From Desulfuromonadales bacterium (GTDB taxonomy: Bacteria; Desulfobacterota; JAENJC01): a DNA stretch of 64,000 nucleotides. Where the stretch lies: positions 1 through 64,000 of the forward strand of contig CAKKSC010000017.1 of assembly GCA_919902985.1 (NCBI GenBank), read 5' to 3'. The stretch's first letter is position 1. Every line of letters begins with the position of its first letter. The translations under genes were made by a program, and so were the position numbers. Below, one piece after another: positions 20,757 to 32,037 of this stretch. The notes under the pieces were generated by a model, which worked only from the letters and a program-made list of their open reading frames with translations, was not told where the DNA came from and searched no databases.

Positions 20757-21866
20757 ATGGAGCTGACTATAAAAAGAGATGATCTCTATAATGGTTTACT
20801 TAAGACTCAAAGCATGGTGGAAAAAAGAAGCACTATGCCTATATTATCGAATGTACTTCTGGAAACGAGGAACGACAATCTCAGAATAAAGGCTACGGAT
20901 CTAGAGATTGGGGTTGATACAGTATATCCGGCAAATGTAATAAAAGACGGTAGTTTGACTGTGCCTGGTAAAAAGCTGTTTGAAATGGTAAAAGAGATGG
21001 AGGCAGGTGAATTAAAGTTATTAAAAAAGGAAGGTAATCACCTGGAGGTTTGTTCAGGAAAGGCTGTATTTAACATAGTTGGTCTACCTGCTGAAGAGTA
21101 TCCATCTTTTCCATCTTATGAGGATAGGCTTTTCTTCTGTTTATCAGCCAAGGTTATAAGCAGGATGATAGAAAAAACTATATATGCAGTATCAACAGAT
21201 GAGATAAGGTATACGCTGAACGGGATATTTATAGAAAAGAAAGATGAAGAGTTAAGGATGGTAGCAACTGATGGGCATAGACTGTCATTAATGAATTATA
21301 AAGACCCTTCTTTAAAGGATGTGGAGATAGGAAAGGGAGTGATAATACCAAGGAAAGGGGCTGTGGAACTTAAAAAGCTCATTGAAGGAAGCAGCGATGA
21401 TTTAATGGTGAATATTACGGATAATAATGGGGTATTTAAGGTTGGAAATACAATACTTACGATAAGGATGATAGAGGGTGATTTCCCTGACTATAAGCAG
21501 GTAATACCGGTAAAAAGAGAAAAGGAGGTAAGGGTAAACAGGGAACTATTAATAAAGGCGTTAAGGAGAGTAGCAGTCCTTTCCAGCGAGAAATCAAGAG
21601 GAGTAAAGGTTTCACTCACAAAGGGCCAATTAGACGTTTTTACAGCCAACCCGGATATAGGGGAGGCATCAGAAAGTATAGATGCTGAAATTTCAGGTGA
21701 AGAGATTGTTATAGGGTTTAATGCACGTTATCTGATAGAAACCCTTAACAGTATTAATGATGAGACCGTTAAAATAGATATAAATGACGAGTTTGGCCCT
21801 GTGAAGATAGGTGGTTTGGTTGATGGTGGAGAACATATCTCAATAGTTATGCCAATGAGGTTATAA
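20757..21866 (+). CDS. dnaN: DNA polymerase III sliding clamp, beta subunit
   Basis: 369 residues, three repeated clamp folds, no catalytic site. It opens with the usual MELTIKRDDL and ends with the family's typical SIVMPMRL. VATDGHRLSL near residue 170 is the conserved middle-domain motif. It encircles DNA and tethers the polymerase. It follows the candidate origin and is followed by gyrB after 10 bp; recF, usually between them, is missing from this window. Confidence 0.97.
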   Translation: MELTIKRDDLYNGLLKTQSMVEKRSTMPILSNVLLETRNDNLRIKATDLEIGVDTVYPANVIKDGSLTVPGKKLFEMVKEMEAGELKLLKKEGNHLEVCSGKAVFNIVGLPAEEYPSFPSYEDRLFFCLSAKVISRMIEKTIYAVSTDEIRYTLNGIFIEKKDEELRMVATDGHRLSLMNYKDPSLKDVEIGKGVIIPRKGAVELKKLIEGSSDDLMVNITDNNGVFKVGNTILTIRMIEGDFPDYKQVIPVKREKEVRVNRELLIKALRRVAVLSSEKSRGVKVSLTKGQLDVFTANPDIGEASESIDAEISGEEIVIGFNARYLIETLNSINDETVKIDINDEFGPVKIGGLVDGGEHISIVMPMRL

Positions 21867-21876
21867 GAGGTTATAA

Positions 21877-24300
<2,424 letters not shown>

Positions 24301-24301
24301 C

Positions 24302-24330
24302 TTGACATATCTTTAGCTTTTGCTTAATAT
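24302..24330 (+). promoter_or_regulatory. Strong sigma-70 promoter of rpmH
   Basis: Consensus TTGACA, 17 bp, TAATAT. The -35 begins two bases after the gyrB stop, so rpmH-rnpA-yidD-yidC has its own start. Confidence 0.85.
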
Positions 24331-24360
24331 AACGGTTTTAATTTCAAAAGGAGTTTTGCC

Positions 24361-24495
24361 ATGAAGAGGACATTTCAACCGAACAACCTGAGAAGGAAGA
24401 GGACCCACGGCTTCCTCGAGAGGATGAGCACCAAGAACGGCCGTCTTGTGCTGAAGAGAAGAAGGGCCAAGGGGCGCAAGTCCCTGTCTGTTTAG
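24361..24495 (+). CDS. rpmH: Ribosomal protein L34
   Basis: Too short for the ORF track. The 44-residue product begins [18 protein letters not shown] and ends in a basic tail with RRAKGRKSL, the invariant L34 pattern. AAGGAG lies eight bases upstream of the ATG. It opens the rpmH-rnpA-yidD-yidC cluster. Confidence 0.98.
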   Translation: MKRTFQPNNLRRKRTHGFLERMSTKNGRLVLKRRRAKGRKSLSV

Positions 24496-24529
24496 GGCGG
24501 GTTTCCTGTCTAGCGCGCTTCCCACAGAT

Positions 24530-24919
24530 TTGGCATCTGCACCTAAACATTTTTCGTTTACAAAAGAGGAGAGACTCCTTAAAAGGATCCAGTTTCTCAA
24601 TGTTACCGAAGATGGTAAGAAGCTTCTTACAAGGAGTTTTATCATTTTCCTTAAGCCCAACAACCTGGCTTTTTCGAGGATAGGGATTACGGCCAGCAGA
24701 AAGGTCGGAGGCTCGGTCGCGCGGAACAGGGTCAAGAGGATTGTAAGGGAATTTTTTCGACTCAACAAGTCCAGGATCGAGAAGGGTATCGATATTGTTG
24801 TTATAGCAAAGAGGGAGGCTGCAGGTAAAGGCTTTGTAGAGGTCTCCAGGGAGCTGGAAAAGGTCCTTGTCCCGATTTTCAAGTTCAAATCAGGTGATGC
24901 TGAAGAGAAGAGAGGTTGA
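24530..24919 (+). CDS. rnpA: Ribonuclease P protein component
   Basis: Basic protein that binds RNase P RNA for tRNA 5' maturation, up to 129 residues. FTKEERLLKRIQFLNV opens the fold, and GGSVARNRVKRIVREFFRLNK near residue 65 is the RNR signature. The start is unsure: the TTG at 24530 has no clear ribosome site, and the frame stays open upstream to 24455 without ATG or GTG. Coupling to rpmH is likely. Its stop abuts the yidD ATG. Confidence 0.94.
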   Translation: MASAPKHFSFTKEERLLKRIQFLNVTEDGKKLLTRSFIIFLKPNNLAFSRIGITASRKVGGSVARNRVKRIVREFFRLNKSRIEKGIDIVVIAKREAAGKGFVEVSRELEKVLVPIFKFKSGDAEEKRG

Positions 24920-25129
24920 ATGACCCGTATCCTTGTCTCAGCCATAAAGGCTTATCAGCGGTTCATCTCGCCGATGAAACAACCATCCTGCCGGTTTCAT
25001 CCAACATGTTCAAACTACTCTATAGGGAGCTTAGAGAAATACGGGATTGTAAAGGGGTTGTTCCTTGCCGCAAAGAGGATACTCAGTTGCCACCCGTTTC
25101 ACCCGGGCGGTTATGACCCTGTTAAATAG
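24920..25129 (+). CDS. yidD: Membrane protein insertion efficiency factor YidD
   Basis: 69-residue amphipathic protein with the family core [22 protein letters not shown] and a second cysteine in [13 protein letters not shown]. It helps YidC insert membrane proteins. The ATG directly follows the rnpA stop. Confidence 0.95.
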   Translation: MTRILVSAIKAYQRFISPMKQPSCRFHPTCSNYSIGSLEKYGIVKGLFLAAKRILSCHPFHPGGYDPVK

Positions 25130-25208
25130 TTCATTTGGCGCACAACATTGTAGAGTTGAGAAAATAGAGTATATTATTGTGTTCAGGTGCTTTGGAGGAA
25201 GTGAATAA

Positions 25209-26801
25209 ATGGAAAAAAGGGCTGTCTTAGCCGTAGTTTTGTCTTTGCTGGTTTTATTAGGATATCAGTACATCTTTGCCCCAAAAGAGCAGATGGTTGC
25301 AGAAAAACCCGCATCCATTTCAGGGACCCATTCGATGCCAGCAGGGCCTGCAATTACTCAGACACCTGATTTAGAGCACCCGAAGGAGGAGGGGGCCACG
25401 CATCCCTCTCTCCCTCAGGGCGAGGGATTGGCTGCGAAGGACATCGTTGTTGAAACGGATACCATAAGGGTGGTTTTAAACACAAAAAGCGCCTCTGTTA
25501 AGAGCTGGATGCTGAAGAGGTATAAAGACAAGGTCAATGGAGCAGTTTCGGTAGAACTGGTTCCTCCAGGAAAGAGGCAGCTTGAACTTTTATCTACTGA
25601 GAACGGAAGCCACTTCCCTGACAATCTCATCTATATCTCAGACAAGGAGTCCCTGAACGGTGCAGGCAGCATAACATTTACTGCAATGAGGCCTGACGGG
25701 ACGAAGGTCAGAAAAACCTTTACATTTACAGAGAACAGCTACAAGGCTGGTTTAAAAGTGTCATATGAAAACACCGGCTCCTCTGTGACAACAGAGAGAC
25801 CCGCCCTTTCAATGTCTATAACTTCAAAGCTAGCGGACCGGGGTGTGCTCTTTCATGAGATGGCCTTTCTTTCGGGTAAAGACTTAAAGAGGATACATGC
25901 AGATAAGATAAAGGACGAGAAGGCCGGTTCTGGAGAGATAGAATGGGCCTATCTCGGAGACAAGTATTTTATTACCGCTGTAATGCCTACGAGTGGGGGC
26001 AATGCGGAGGTCTACTTTAAAAAGGTCGGTGAGGAGCTATTTGAGGCCAGCCTGTTCTTTGTACCGTTGCAGATCAAGCCGGGCGAGACAAAAGGGATGG
26101 AATATGGGCTATACTTTGGCCCAAAGGAAGTAGAGATACTTAAGGCGGCAGGGTCGAAACTGGAGAGGGCCATTGACCTTGGTTTTTTTGACCTTATCGC
26201 ATACCCCATGCTCCTCAGCTTCAAATGGATGTATGAGATAATTCCGAACTATGGGGTGGTGGTAATTCTGCTGACGGTTCTGATAAAGGTCCTGTTTTGG
26301 CCCTTATCCCAGAAGAGCTACAAGTCGATGAAAGACATGCAGAAGATCGCCCCATTGATGGAACAGATCAGGGAGAAATACAAGGACGACAAAGAGAAGT
26401 TGAACAGGGAGGTCATGGATTTGTACAAGAGGCACAAGGTAAACCCTCTTGGAGGTTGTCTCCCCATGATACTTCAGATACCTGTATTCTTTGCCCTGTA
26501 TGCTGTCCTTGGCGGCGCTGTGGAACTCAGGCACGCACCATTCATTTTTTGGATTACGGACCTTTCTGCAAAGGACCCATATTATGTTACGCCTGTCATC
26601 ATGGGAGCTACCATGTTTATACAGCAGAAGATGACGCCTTCAGCGACGGCGGACCCTATGCAACAGAAGGTCATGATGCTTATGCCTGTGATATTCACCT
26701 TTATGTTCCTGAATTTCTCTTCCGGCCTCGTGCTTTACTGGCTGGTTAACAACGTCCTTTCCATAGGACAGCAGCATTATGTAAACAAGTATATTAAGTG
26801 A
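25209..26801 (+). CDS. yidC: Membrane protein insertase YidC
   Basis: 530 residues: an N-terminal membrane anchor (VLAVVLSLLVLLGYQYIF), a periplasmic domain of some 300 residues, then the conserved five-helix insertase core. That core starts near residue 335 (YPMLLSFKWMYEIIPNYGVVVILL) and contains KYKDDKEKLNREVMDLYK and GGCLPMILQIPVFFALY. The long periplasmic domain marks a Gram-negative type. The linker at about residues 57-77 is low-complexity and coincides with an inverted repeat in the DNA. The stop overlaps the next gene (TGATG). Confidence 0.96.
   Translation: MEKRAVLAVVLSLLVLLGYQYIFAPKEQMVAEKPASISGTHSMPAGPAITQTPDLEHPKEEGATHPSLPQGEGLAAKDIVVETDTIRVVLNTKSASVKSWMLKRYKDKVNGAVSVELVPPGKRQLELLSTENGSHFPDNLIYISDKESLNGAGSITFTAMRPDGTKVRKTFTFTENSYKAGLKVSYENTGSSVTTERPALSMSITSKLADRGVLFHEMAFLSGKDLKRIHADKIKDEKAGSGEIEWAYLGDKYFITAVMPTSGGNAEVYFKKVGEELFEASLFFVPLQIKPGETKGMEYGLYFGPKEVEILKAAGSKLERAIDLGFFDLIAYPMLLSFKWMYEIIPNYGVVVILLTVLIKVLFWPLSQKSYKSMKDMQKIAPLMEQIREKYKDDKEKLNREVMDLYKRHKVNPLGGCLPMILQIPVFFALYAVLGGAVELRHAPFIFWITDLSAKDPYYVTPVIMGATMFIQQKMTPSATADPMQQKVMMLMPVIFTFMFLNFSSGLVLYWLVNNVLSIGQQHYVNKYIK
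25402..25428. repeat. Inverted repeat inside yidC linker
   Basis: ATCCCTC and GAGGGAT form a 7-bp stem, with CCCT/AGGG nested inside. Translated, it gives HPSLPQGEG in the periplasmic linker of YidC. This resembles intergenic palindromes rich in CCCTCTCCCT that also occur near 51.75 kb. Confidence 0.5.
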
Positions 26802-27151
26802 TGGACAAGACTAACAAGCTTCTTAAGAGCGTGGCGGAGTGCATCCTGGATGAGGAGGGCTCATTCTTTGCCGTAGTAAATGCGGACATGCTTGACCTTC
26901 CACTTGAGGGAACTCAGAGGATGATCCTTGGAGGGAAGGCAACCCCCTATCTGAGATTAACGGACGAAGGGATAGAAGCGGGACTTTCAATAAACCGCTT
27001 CCATTACGATGCCTTCATCCCGTGGCATGTTGTGAATGCTCTTGAAGGTGAACGCAAGGCCTTTTATTGCAAACGGGAAGGTGTTGATAAGGAAAAGAGA
27101 GAGGAAGAGGCGCAAAAGGAAAACAGGCACCTCAAAATAGTAAAAGATTAA
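26801..27151 (+). CDS. Small cytoplasmic protein of unknown function, coupled to yidC
   Basis: 116 residues, no membrane segment or signal. It begins at an ATG overlapping the yidC TGA, so it is translated with it. The middle (TPYLRLTDEGIEAGLSI, then FIPWHVVNALEGERKAFYC) looks like a compact beta fold; the last 30 residues are highly charged. A distant resemblance to SspB-type ClpXP adaptors (a PW..V.A. strand) is possible but weak. The place after yidC is often held by jag/khpB or mnmE; neither is here. Confidence 0.6.
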   Translation: MDKTNKLLKSVAECILDEEGSFFAVVNADMLDLPLEGTQRMILGGKATPYLRLTDEGIEAGLSINRFHYDAFIPWHVVNALEGERKAFYCKREGVDKEKREEEAQKENRHLKIVKD

Positions 27152-27206
27152 TACCAGATTGCTTTCAAATATCTACTTTTAATATTAATGAAAGGTTACT
27201 TGGTAT
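27151..27206. repeat. 56-bp palindromic dispersed repeat, copy 1
   Basis: Begins ATACCAGATTGCTTTCAA and ends AAAGGTTACTTGGTAT, so the two ends are near mirror images. Related copies lie at 57715-57771 and 63959 onward. It starts at the stop codon of the preceding gene. Confidence 0.7.
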
Positions 27207-27218
27207 AAGCAGGAGAGT

Positions 27219-28301
27219 TTGTTGGAACCGCTTGGACTGACCATAGGTAAAAAGAAGATACGGATCCCCATAATACAGGGCGGTATGGGTATCGGAGTTT
27301 CCAGGTCAGGCCTTGCCGGTGCAGTTGCAATAAACGGAGGGGTAGGAGTTATCGCCTCTGTTGCACTTGGGCTTATCTCTCCTTATTTCAAAAAGAAATC
27401 TGACTATTATGAGGCAAACAAGCTGGCACTCAGGGACGAGGTGAGAAAGGCCAGGGAGATAGCTGGAGATGGCGTAATAGGCGTAAACTGCATGGTTGCA
27501 ATAACCGATTATGAGGATATGGTAAGGGTCTCTGTTGAAAATGGCGCAGACATGATCATATCAGGCGCAGGCCTCCCCACATCCCTTCCGGCCTTGACAA
27601 AGGGGTACCCTGATGTCGCCCTTGTTCCCATAGTCTCTTCAGTCAAGGCAGCCCAGGTCATAATCAAGAAGTGGGAGAGGAGTTTCAGCCGCATACCTGA
27701 CGCCATAATTTATGAACATCCCAAGTATGCTGGCGGACACCTTGGCGCCTCACATGATGAATTGGAGCACCCCAAATACGATTTTCAGGCTGTTATCCCG
27801 GACCTTGTCGAGGCCGTCAAACCGTTTGGGAAGATACCGGTCATTGCGGCCGGCGGGATCTGGAATACAAATGACATAAAAATGGTAATGGCCCTTGGGT
27901 CATCCGGCGTTCAGATGGCCTCACGGTTTGTATGCACATATGAGTGCGATGCAGACATAAGATTTAAGGAGATATACATATCTGCCGGGGAGGAAGATCT
28001 GGCTATAGTCCACAGCCCGGTGGGGTTGCCTGGCAGGGCCATAAACACAGCATTCATGAAGACTGGAAAAAAAGCCAAAGGGAAGGGATGCATGGCCAAC
28101 TGCCTCAAGGTATGCGCCAAGAGGGATACAGGTGAGGATTTCTGCATAGCCCTGGCCCTCAGGAACGCCGTAACCGGAGACATCAAAAACGGCCTCTTCT
28201 TTGCCGGTACCAATGCTCCCAAGAGCAGCAAGATGGTCTCTGTAGCTGAACTTATGGAAGAGCTGTCAGAGGGGTTTGCCCCCTCCCTTAATCAAGGTTA
28301 A
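27219..28301 (+). CDS. FMN-dependent nitronate monooxygenase-like enzyme
   Basis: 360-residue TIM-barrel flavoprotein of the nitronate monooxygenase / 2-nitropropane dioxygenase superfamily, which also includes FabK. IIQGGMGIGVS near residue 20 and VIAAGGIWNTNDIKMVMALGSSGVQMASRF near residue 205 bind FMN; HLGASHDE carries the usual active-site histidine. Close to the C-terminus is CMANCLKVC followed by another Cys, a cluster not needed by classical NMOs. It starts at TTG with AGGAGA upstream. Whether the substrate is a nitronate or an enoyl thioester cannot be told. Confidence 0.8.
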   Translation: MLEPLGLTIGKKKIRIPIIQGGMGIGVSRSGLAGAVAINGGVGVIASVALGLISPYFKKKSDYYEANKLALRDEVRKAREIAGDGVIGVNCMVAITDYEDMVRVSVENGADMIISGAGLPTSLPALTKGYPDVALVPIVSSVKAAQVIIKKWERSFSRIPDAIIYEHPKYAGGHLGASHDELEHPKYDFQAVIPDLVEAVKPFGKIPVIAAGGIWNTNDIKMVMALGSSGVQMASRFVCTYECDADIRFKEIYISAGEEDLAIVHSPVGLPGRAINTAFMKTGKKAKGKGCMANCLKVCAKRDTGEDFCIALALRNAVTGDIKNGLFFAGTNAPKSSKMVSVAELMEELSEGFAPSLNQG

Positions 28302-28380
28302 GCCCTATCCTGTCGAACCACAAAAGATAGTTTTGCAAGAGGCTCATTATTACAGTAGCTTTCTATCATGGGTAGGAAAA

Positions 28381-28944
28381 TTACACAACAGACCTGAATG
28401 CAGGGAGCCTCTTTATATGCCGAACGAGGAACTCTCCTCCTATCCCGTTCACGATACCTGTTGCAAGTCCGAAACCCAGGAATACGGGCAGGAGCATAAA
28501 TATTTCCGAATGTCTTATGAACAGGGCGTAGACCGTAACAACCTGAGCCAGGTTGCTTGCGTATGCCCCAAGGACGCTTATCCCGACAAGGCTAAAAATA
28601 CCTTTAAAAAACCTGTGCGAGACTCCCATAACCACGGTGCTGGCTATCCCGCCGGAGAGGCCTATAAAGAATGATGGGGTCAGGAAGGTCCCTATAATAA
28701 GGGAACCCACCATTACCCTGAGGAAGGCAACCGTCAAACCTGCCCAAAAGTCATATAAGGATATAGCAGTAATGGTGAGTATATTGGCAAACCCGAACTT
28801 GAGCCATGGAACCGGGGTCGGAATGACGGCCTCTATGGTGTGGACAGCGGATGCCAGGGCCACAAGGAGTGCCAGGTGGGTATTCCTCCTTACCCTTTCA
28901 AGGTCTGATCCATTTTCAGCGTGTAACAGCATCATAATCCCCAT
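28381..28944 (-). CDS. Gx transporter family membrane protein (HepT component I-like)
   Basis: 187 residues with about five membrane segments (TITAISLYDFWAGLTVAFLRVMVGSL, SFFIGLSGGIASTVVMG). The pattern matches the Gx transporter family, often mis-named heptaprenyl diphosphate synthase component I and thought to be an ECF-type substrate-binding membrane component. Its start overlaps the end of the NusG-II gene by up to 29 bp, so the pair is one operon. The substrate is unknown. Confidence 0.75.
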   Translation of the reverse strand: MGIMMLLHAENGSDLERVRRNTHLALLVALASAVHTIEAVIPTPVPWLKFGFANILTITAISLYDFWAGLTVAFLRVMVGSLIIGTFLTPSFFIGLSGGIASTVVMGVSHRFFKGIFSLVGISVLGAYASNLAQVVTVYALFIRHSEIFMLLPVFLGFGLATGIVNGIGGEFLVRHIKRLPAFRSVV

Positions 28945-29275
28945 CGCCTCCCAGCACCCTTATTACAACCTTGTTGGGAAGGCATGCAGCAATCTGGCCG
29001 TTCTTGCCGATCTCGCCCTGATGGACGCATACCTTATTCCTGCATGGGGAAGATAAAAATGAGGCCTTTCCGTCCCTGATAGATATCTTGCTGGCGCCCA
29101 GAACACCTTTTACATCAATAACGCTGTCCTTTTTGAGCAAGTACGTTCCGACTTGCTTCCCGTCAGCCTCAATCTTAACCTCCACCCCCTGCCTTCCACC
29201 ACTTGCCATGGAGTAACTGAAGATAGTAAGAATGGCAAGAAAGGCAATGAGTACCTTGTCGGCGATTGTGAACAT
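28916..29275 (-). CDS. Membrane-anchored NusG domain II protein
   Basis: About 119 residues from ATG 29275: one N-terminal membrane helix (VLIAFLAILTIFSYSMA), then a periplasmic-side NusG_II fold with GVLGASKISIRDGKASF and the cysteine pair CRNKVCVHQG plus AACLPNKVVIRV. The track's TTG start at 29362 adds a charged 29-residue leader that I consider less likely. It is commonly paired with a Gx transporter gene, as here. The function of the pair is not established. Confidence 0.75.
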   Translation of the reverse strand: MFTIADKVLIAFLAILTIFSYSMASGGRQGVEVKIEADGKQVGTYLLKKDSVIDVKGVLGASKISIRDGKASFLSSPCRNKVCVHQGEIGKNGQIAACLPNKVVIRVLGGDGDYDAVTR

Positions 29276-29377
29276 GCTTAAGAGGATAGCAGAATGGGCC
29301 TCTTCTATCAAGGAATTTATCTCTTTAAATGGCAGCGCATGCCCATAATTTCTAACGAACAATCAACCTTTTTCTCC

Positions 29378-29406
29378 TTGACAAAAAGGGAAAGTTAAAT
29401 TATCTT
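29378..29406 (+). promoter_or_regulatory. Sigma-70 promoter of the nuo operon
   Basis: TTGACA, 17 bp, TATCTT, about 78 bp before nuoA. A GGGGG site precedes the nuoA ATG. Confidence 0.7.
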
Positions 29407-29483
29407 TATCGAACTTTATGACCGAGGGCATGATTCAGGCCGATTTCCCGATTGATCTGATAATATTAAATTAGGGGGATGAT

Positions 29484-29837
29484 ATGATAAACTACCTACC
29501 AATACTATCCCTCTTTGTCCTTGCAGTGACGTTTGCATTCGGCACCATCCTTGCGTCACATCTTATAGGGCCTAAAAACCCTTACAGAGAAAAACTCTCC
29601 CCTTATGAATGCGGTATGCCTCCTGTCGGCAATACAAAAGAGAGGTTCCCGATAAAATTCTATATCATAGCTATGTTATTTATAATATTTGATATTGAAG
29701 GTGTATTCATGATTCCATGGGCCGTTGTATTTAAGAGACTAGGGATGTTTGGGCTCATTGAGATGGGCGTATTCATCGCTATCCTTCTGATAGGTCTTGC
29801 CTATGTATGGAAGAAAGGGGCGCTGGAATGGGAATAG
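29484..29837 (+). CDS. nuoA: Complex I subunit NuoA
   Basis: 117 residues, three membrane helices. [16 protein letters not shown] holds the conserved cysteine loop, and [14 protein letters not shown] carries the acidic helix of this subunit. It opens the complex I operon and overlaps nuoB by 10 bases. Confidence 0.97.
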   Translation: MINYLPILSLFVLAVTFAFGTILASHLIGPKNPYREKLSPYECGMPPVGNTKERFPIKFYIIAMLFIIFDIEGVFMIPWAVVFKRLGMFGLIEMGVFIAILLIGLAYVWKKGALEWE

Positions 29838-30322
29838 AACAGGCACTCGGCAAGCTTGGCGATAATGTTGTAGTTACCTCTGCGGAGAAGGTCATAAACT
29901 GGTCACGTCGTTCATCCCTGTGGCCCATGACCTTCGGTCTAGCGTGCTGCGCTATAGAGATGATAGCCATGGTCTCCGCAAGATATGATATATCGAGGTT
30001 CGGGGCCGAGGTATTCAGGGGGACCCCTAGGCAGTCTGATTTAATGATAGTCGCAGGGACTGTAACGAAGAAGATGGCCCCTGCGTTAAGGGCTGTTTAT
30101 GACCAGATGCCTGAGCCGCGCTATGTGATATCCATGGGTAGCTGTGCGAGCACAGGCAACATCTTTAATACATATTCAGTTGTCCAGGGAGTTGATGAGG
30201 TAGTCCCTGTGGATGTCTATATCCCAGGTTGTCCGCCATGCCCGGAGGCGCTTATATATGGGATCATGAAGCTCCAGGAGAAGATTGACAAGGAACACTC
30301 ATTAAGAACTAAAAAGGCTTAA
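29828..30322 (+). CDS. nuoB: Complex I subunit NuoB
   Basis: Carries the terminal cluster N2. The cysteines are visible in [12 protein letters not shown] near residue 35, MGSCASTGN near residue 100 and [14 protein letters not shown] near residue 130, all four ligands present. The ATG at 29828 gives the usual N-terminus; the track's upstream start adds seven residues inside nuoA. Confidence 0.97.
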   Translation: MGIEQALGKLGDNVVVTSAEKVINWSRRSSLWPMTFGLACCAIEMIAMVSARYDISRFGAEVFRGTPRQSDLMIVAGTVTKKMAPALRAVYDQMPEPRYVISMGSCASTGNIFNTYSVVQGVDEVVPVDVYIPGCPPCPEALIYGIMKLQEKIDKEHSLRTKKA

Positions 30323-30402
30323 AAATAAATTTAGACACAGATTTCACAGATAAATCATAATAAATCAGTGTGAAACAGTGTCAAAAGATGTAAGGAAGAG
30401 AA

Positions 30403-30855
30403 ATGTCAGAGATGGTGGTCGAAAAATTGAAAAAAAGGTTTTCTGCTTCGGTGTTGGATTCTTATTCATTCCGGGACGAGAACACCGTAGTCATAAAGAA
30501 AGAGGATTTAGTTGCGATCTGCAGATATCTAAAAAGCGACCCTGAGCTATCCTTTGATTTCCTTTCCGACCTCTGCGGTGTTGATTATATGGGGAGGGAA
30601 CCGAGGTTTGAAGTGGTCTACCATCTCTTCTCCATAAACAAGCACCACAGGATACGGCTCAAGGCAATGGTTGGAGAAGGGGAAAAGATATCTTCAGTAG
30701 TTGGACTATGGAGCACTGCAGACTGGCATGAGAGAGAGGCCTTTGACATGTACGGGATAATTTTTGAAGGTCACCCAAACCTGACCAGGATTTTGATGCC
30801 TGAAAACTGGGACGGTCACCCTTTAAGGAAGGATTATCCGCTAAAAGGAAGATAG
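30403..30855 (+). CDS. nuoC: Complex I subunit NuoC
   Basis: 150-residue 30-kDa subunit of the hydrophilic arm. Signature WHEREAFDMYGIIFEGHPNLTRILMPENWDGHPLRKDYPL at the end is intact (split motif EREAFDMYGI and GHPLRKDYP). It is separate from NuoD, unlike the fused form of enterobacteria. Confidence 0.96.
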   Translation: MSEMVVEKLKKRFSASVLDSYSFRDENTVVIKKEDLVAICRYLKSDPELSFDFLSDLCGVDYMGREPRFEVVYHLFSINKHHRIRLKAMVGEGEKISSVVGLWSTADWHEREAFDMYGIIFEGHPNLTRILMPENWDGHPLRKDYPLKGR

Positions 30856-30861
30856 GTTTAG

Positions 30862-32037
30862 ATGGCTGAAACAAAGAACATGATACTTAATATGGGTCCC
30901 CAGCACCCCAGCACCCACGGGGTTCTGAGGCTTATACTTGAGCTTGACGGCGAGACTGTTGTAAAGCTCACCCCTGAAATAGGGTACCTCCACAGGGGGG
31001 TCGAGAAGCTCGGCGAGAACCTTACATATCACCAGTTTATTCCCCTGACGGACAGAGAAGACTACATCGCCTCCCTCTCCAACAACCTTGCATATTGTAT
31101 GACTGTTGAGAAGCTCCTCGGGATGGAAGTTCCGCCGCGGGCCATGGTTGCCCGTGTATTGCTTACGGAGCTCCAGAGAATAGCCAGCCACCTTATATGG
31201 CTTGGCACCTTCGGTCTTGATATCGGGGCCATGAGCCTATTCTTCTATTGTATGAGGGAAAGGGAAACTATCCTTGACATGTTTGAGGCGTGTGCAGGGG
31301 CAAGGCTTACCATCAACTATTTCAGGATAGGCGGAATTGCAAAGGACCTCCCTGAAGGGTTTGAGAAACGGGTCAGGGACTTCATAGACATATTACCAGA
31401 AAAGATGAAGAACGACTACGAGCGTATCTTCCAGGACAACAAGATAGTCAGGATAAGGACGGAAGGTGTTGGCATCATATCTAAAGAAGATGCCGTAGAC
31501 CTCGGTTTAAGCGGACCGCTGCTCCGGGCATGCGGCGTTCCCTGGGACATAAGGAAATCGAATCCATATTGCGGATATGAGACCTACGAATTTGATATCC
31601 CTACAGGCAAGACAGGGGATGTCTTTGACAGGTACCTGGTTAGGATGGAAGAGATGAGACAGTCCCTGAAGATAGTGCAACAGGCACTGGATAGGCTTCC
31701 AGGCGGCGCTTTTCTTGCCGATGACCCGAAGATATGCCTCCCTCCCAAGCAGAAAGTAATGACAGAGATGGAGTCGTTGATCCACCACTTCAAGATAGTA
31801 TCCGAAGGGTTTGATCCTCCCGTCGGTGAGGTTTACCACAGCATAGAGACGCCAAGGGGAGAACTCGGCTTCTACATAGTATCCGACGGTAGTAATAAGC
31901 CGTACAGGCTAAGATTCAGACCCCCTTCGTTTGTAAATTTGGAATCCCTCGCAAAAATGGCTGAGGGAAAACTGATAGGCGACCTGATTGCCATAATAGG
32001 CGCGCTTGATCCTGTTATGGGGGAGGTAGACAGGTAA
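30862..32037 (+). CDS. nuoD: Complex I subunit NuoD
   Basis: 391-residue 49-kDa subunit that forms the quinone site with NuoB. GPQHPSTHGVLRL opens it, the quinone-site His and Tyr regions (HPSTHG, HQFIPLTDREDY) are present, and it ends with DPVMGEVDR, the standard C-terminus. The nickel-binding cysteines of related hydrogenases are absent. Its stop overlaps the nuoH ATG. Confidence 0.97.
   Translation: MAETKNMILNMGPQHPSTHGVLRLILELDGETVVKLTPEIGYLHRGVEKLGENLTYHQFIPLTDREDYIASLSNNLAYCMTVEKLLGMEVPPRAMVARVLLTELQRIASHLIWLGTFGLDIGAMSLFFYCMRERETILDMFEACAGARLTINYFRIGGIAKDLPEGFEKRVRDFIDILPEKMKNDYERIFQDNKIVRIRTEGVGIISKEDAVDLGLSGPLLRACGVPWDIRKSNPYCGYETYEFDIPTGKTGDVFDRYLVRMEEMRQSLKIVQQALDRLPGGAFLADDPKICLPPKQKVMTEMESLIHHFKIVSEGFDPPVGEVYHSIETPRGELGFYIVSDGSNKPYRLRFRPPSFVNLESLAKMAEGKLIGDLIAIIGALDPVMGEVDR

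Noticed and set aside
24313-24945. 210-aa minus-strand ORF
   Set aside because: Shadow of rpmH and rnpA, both certain.
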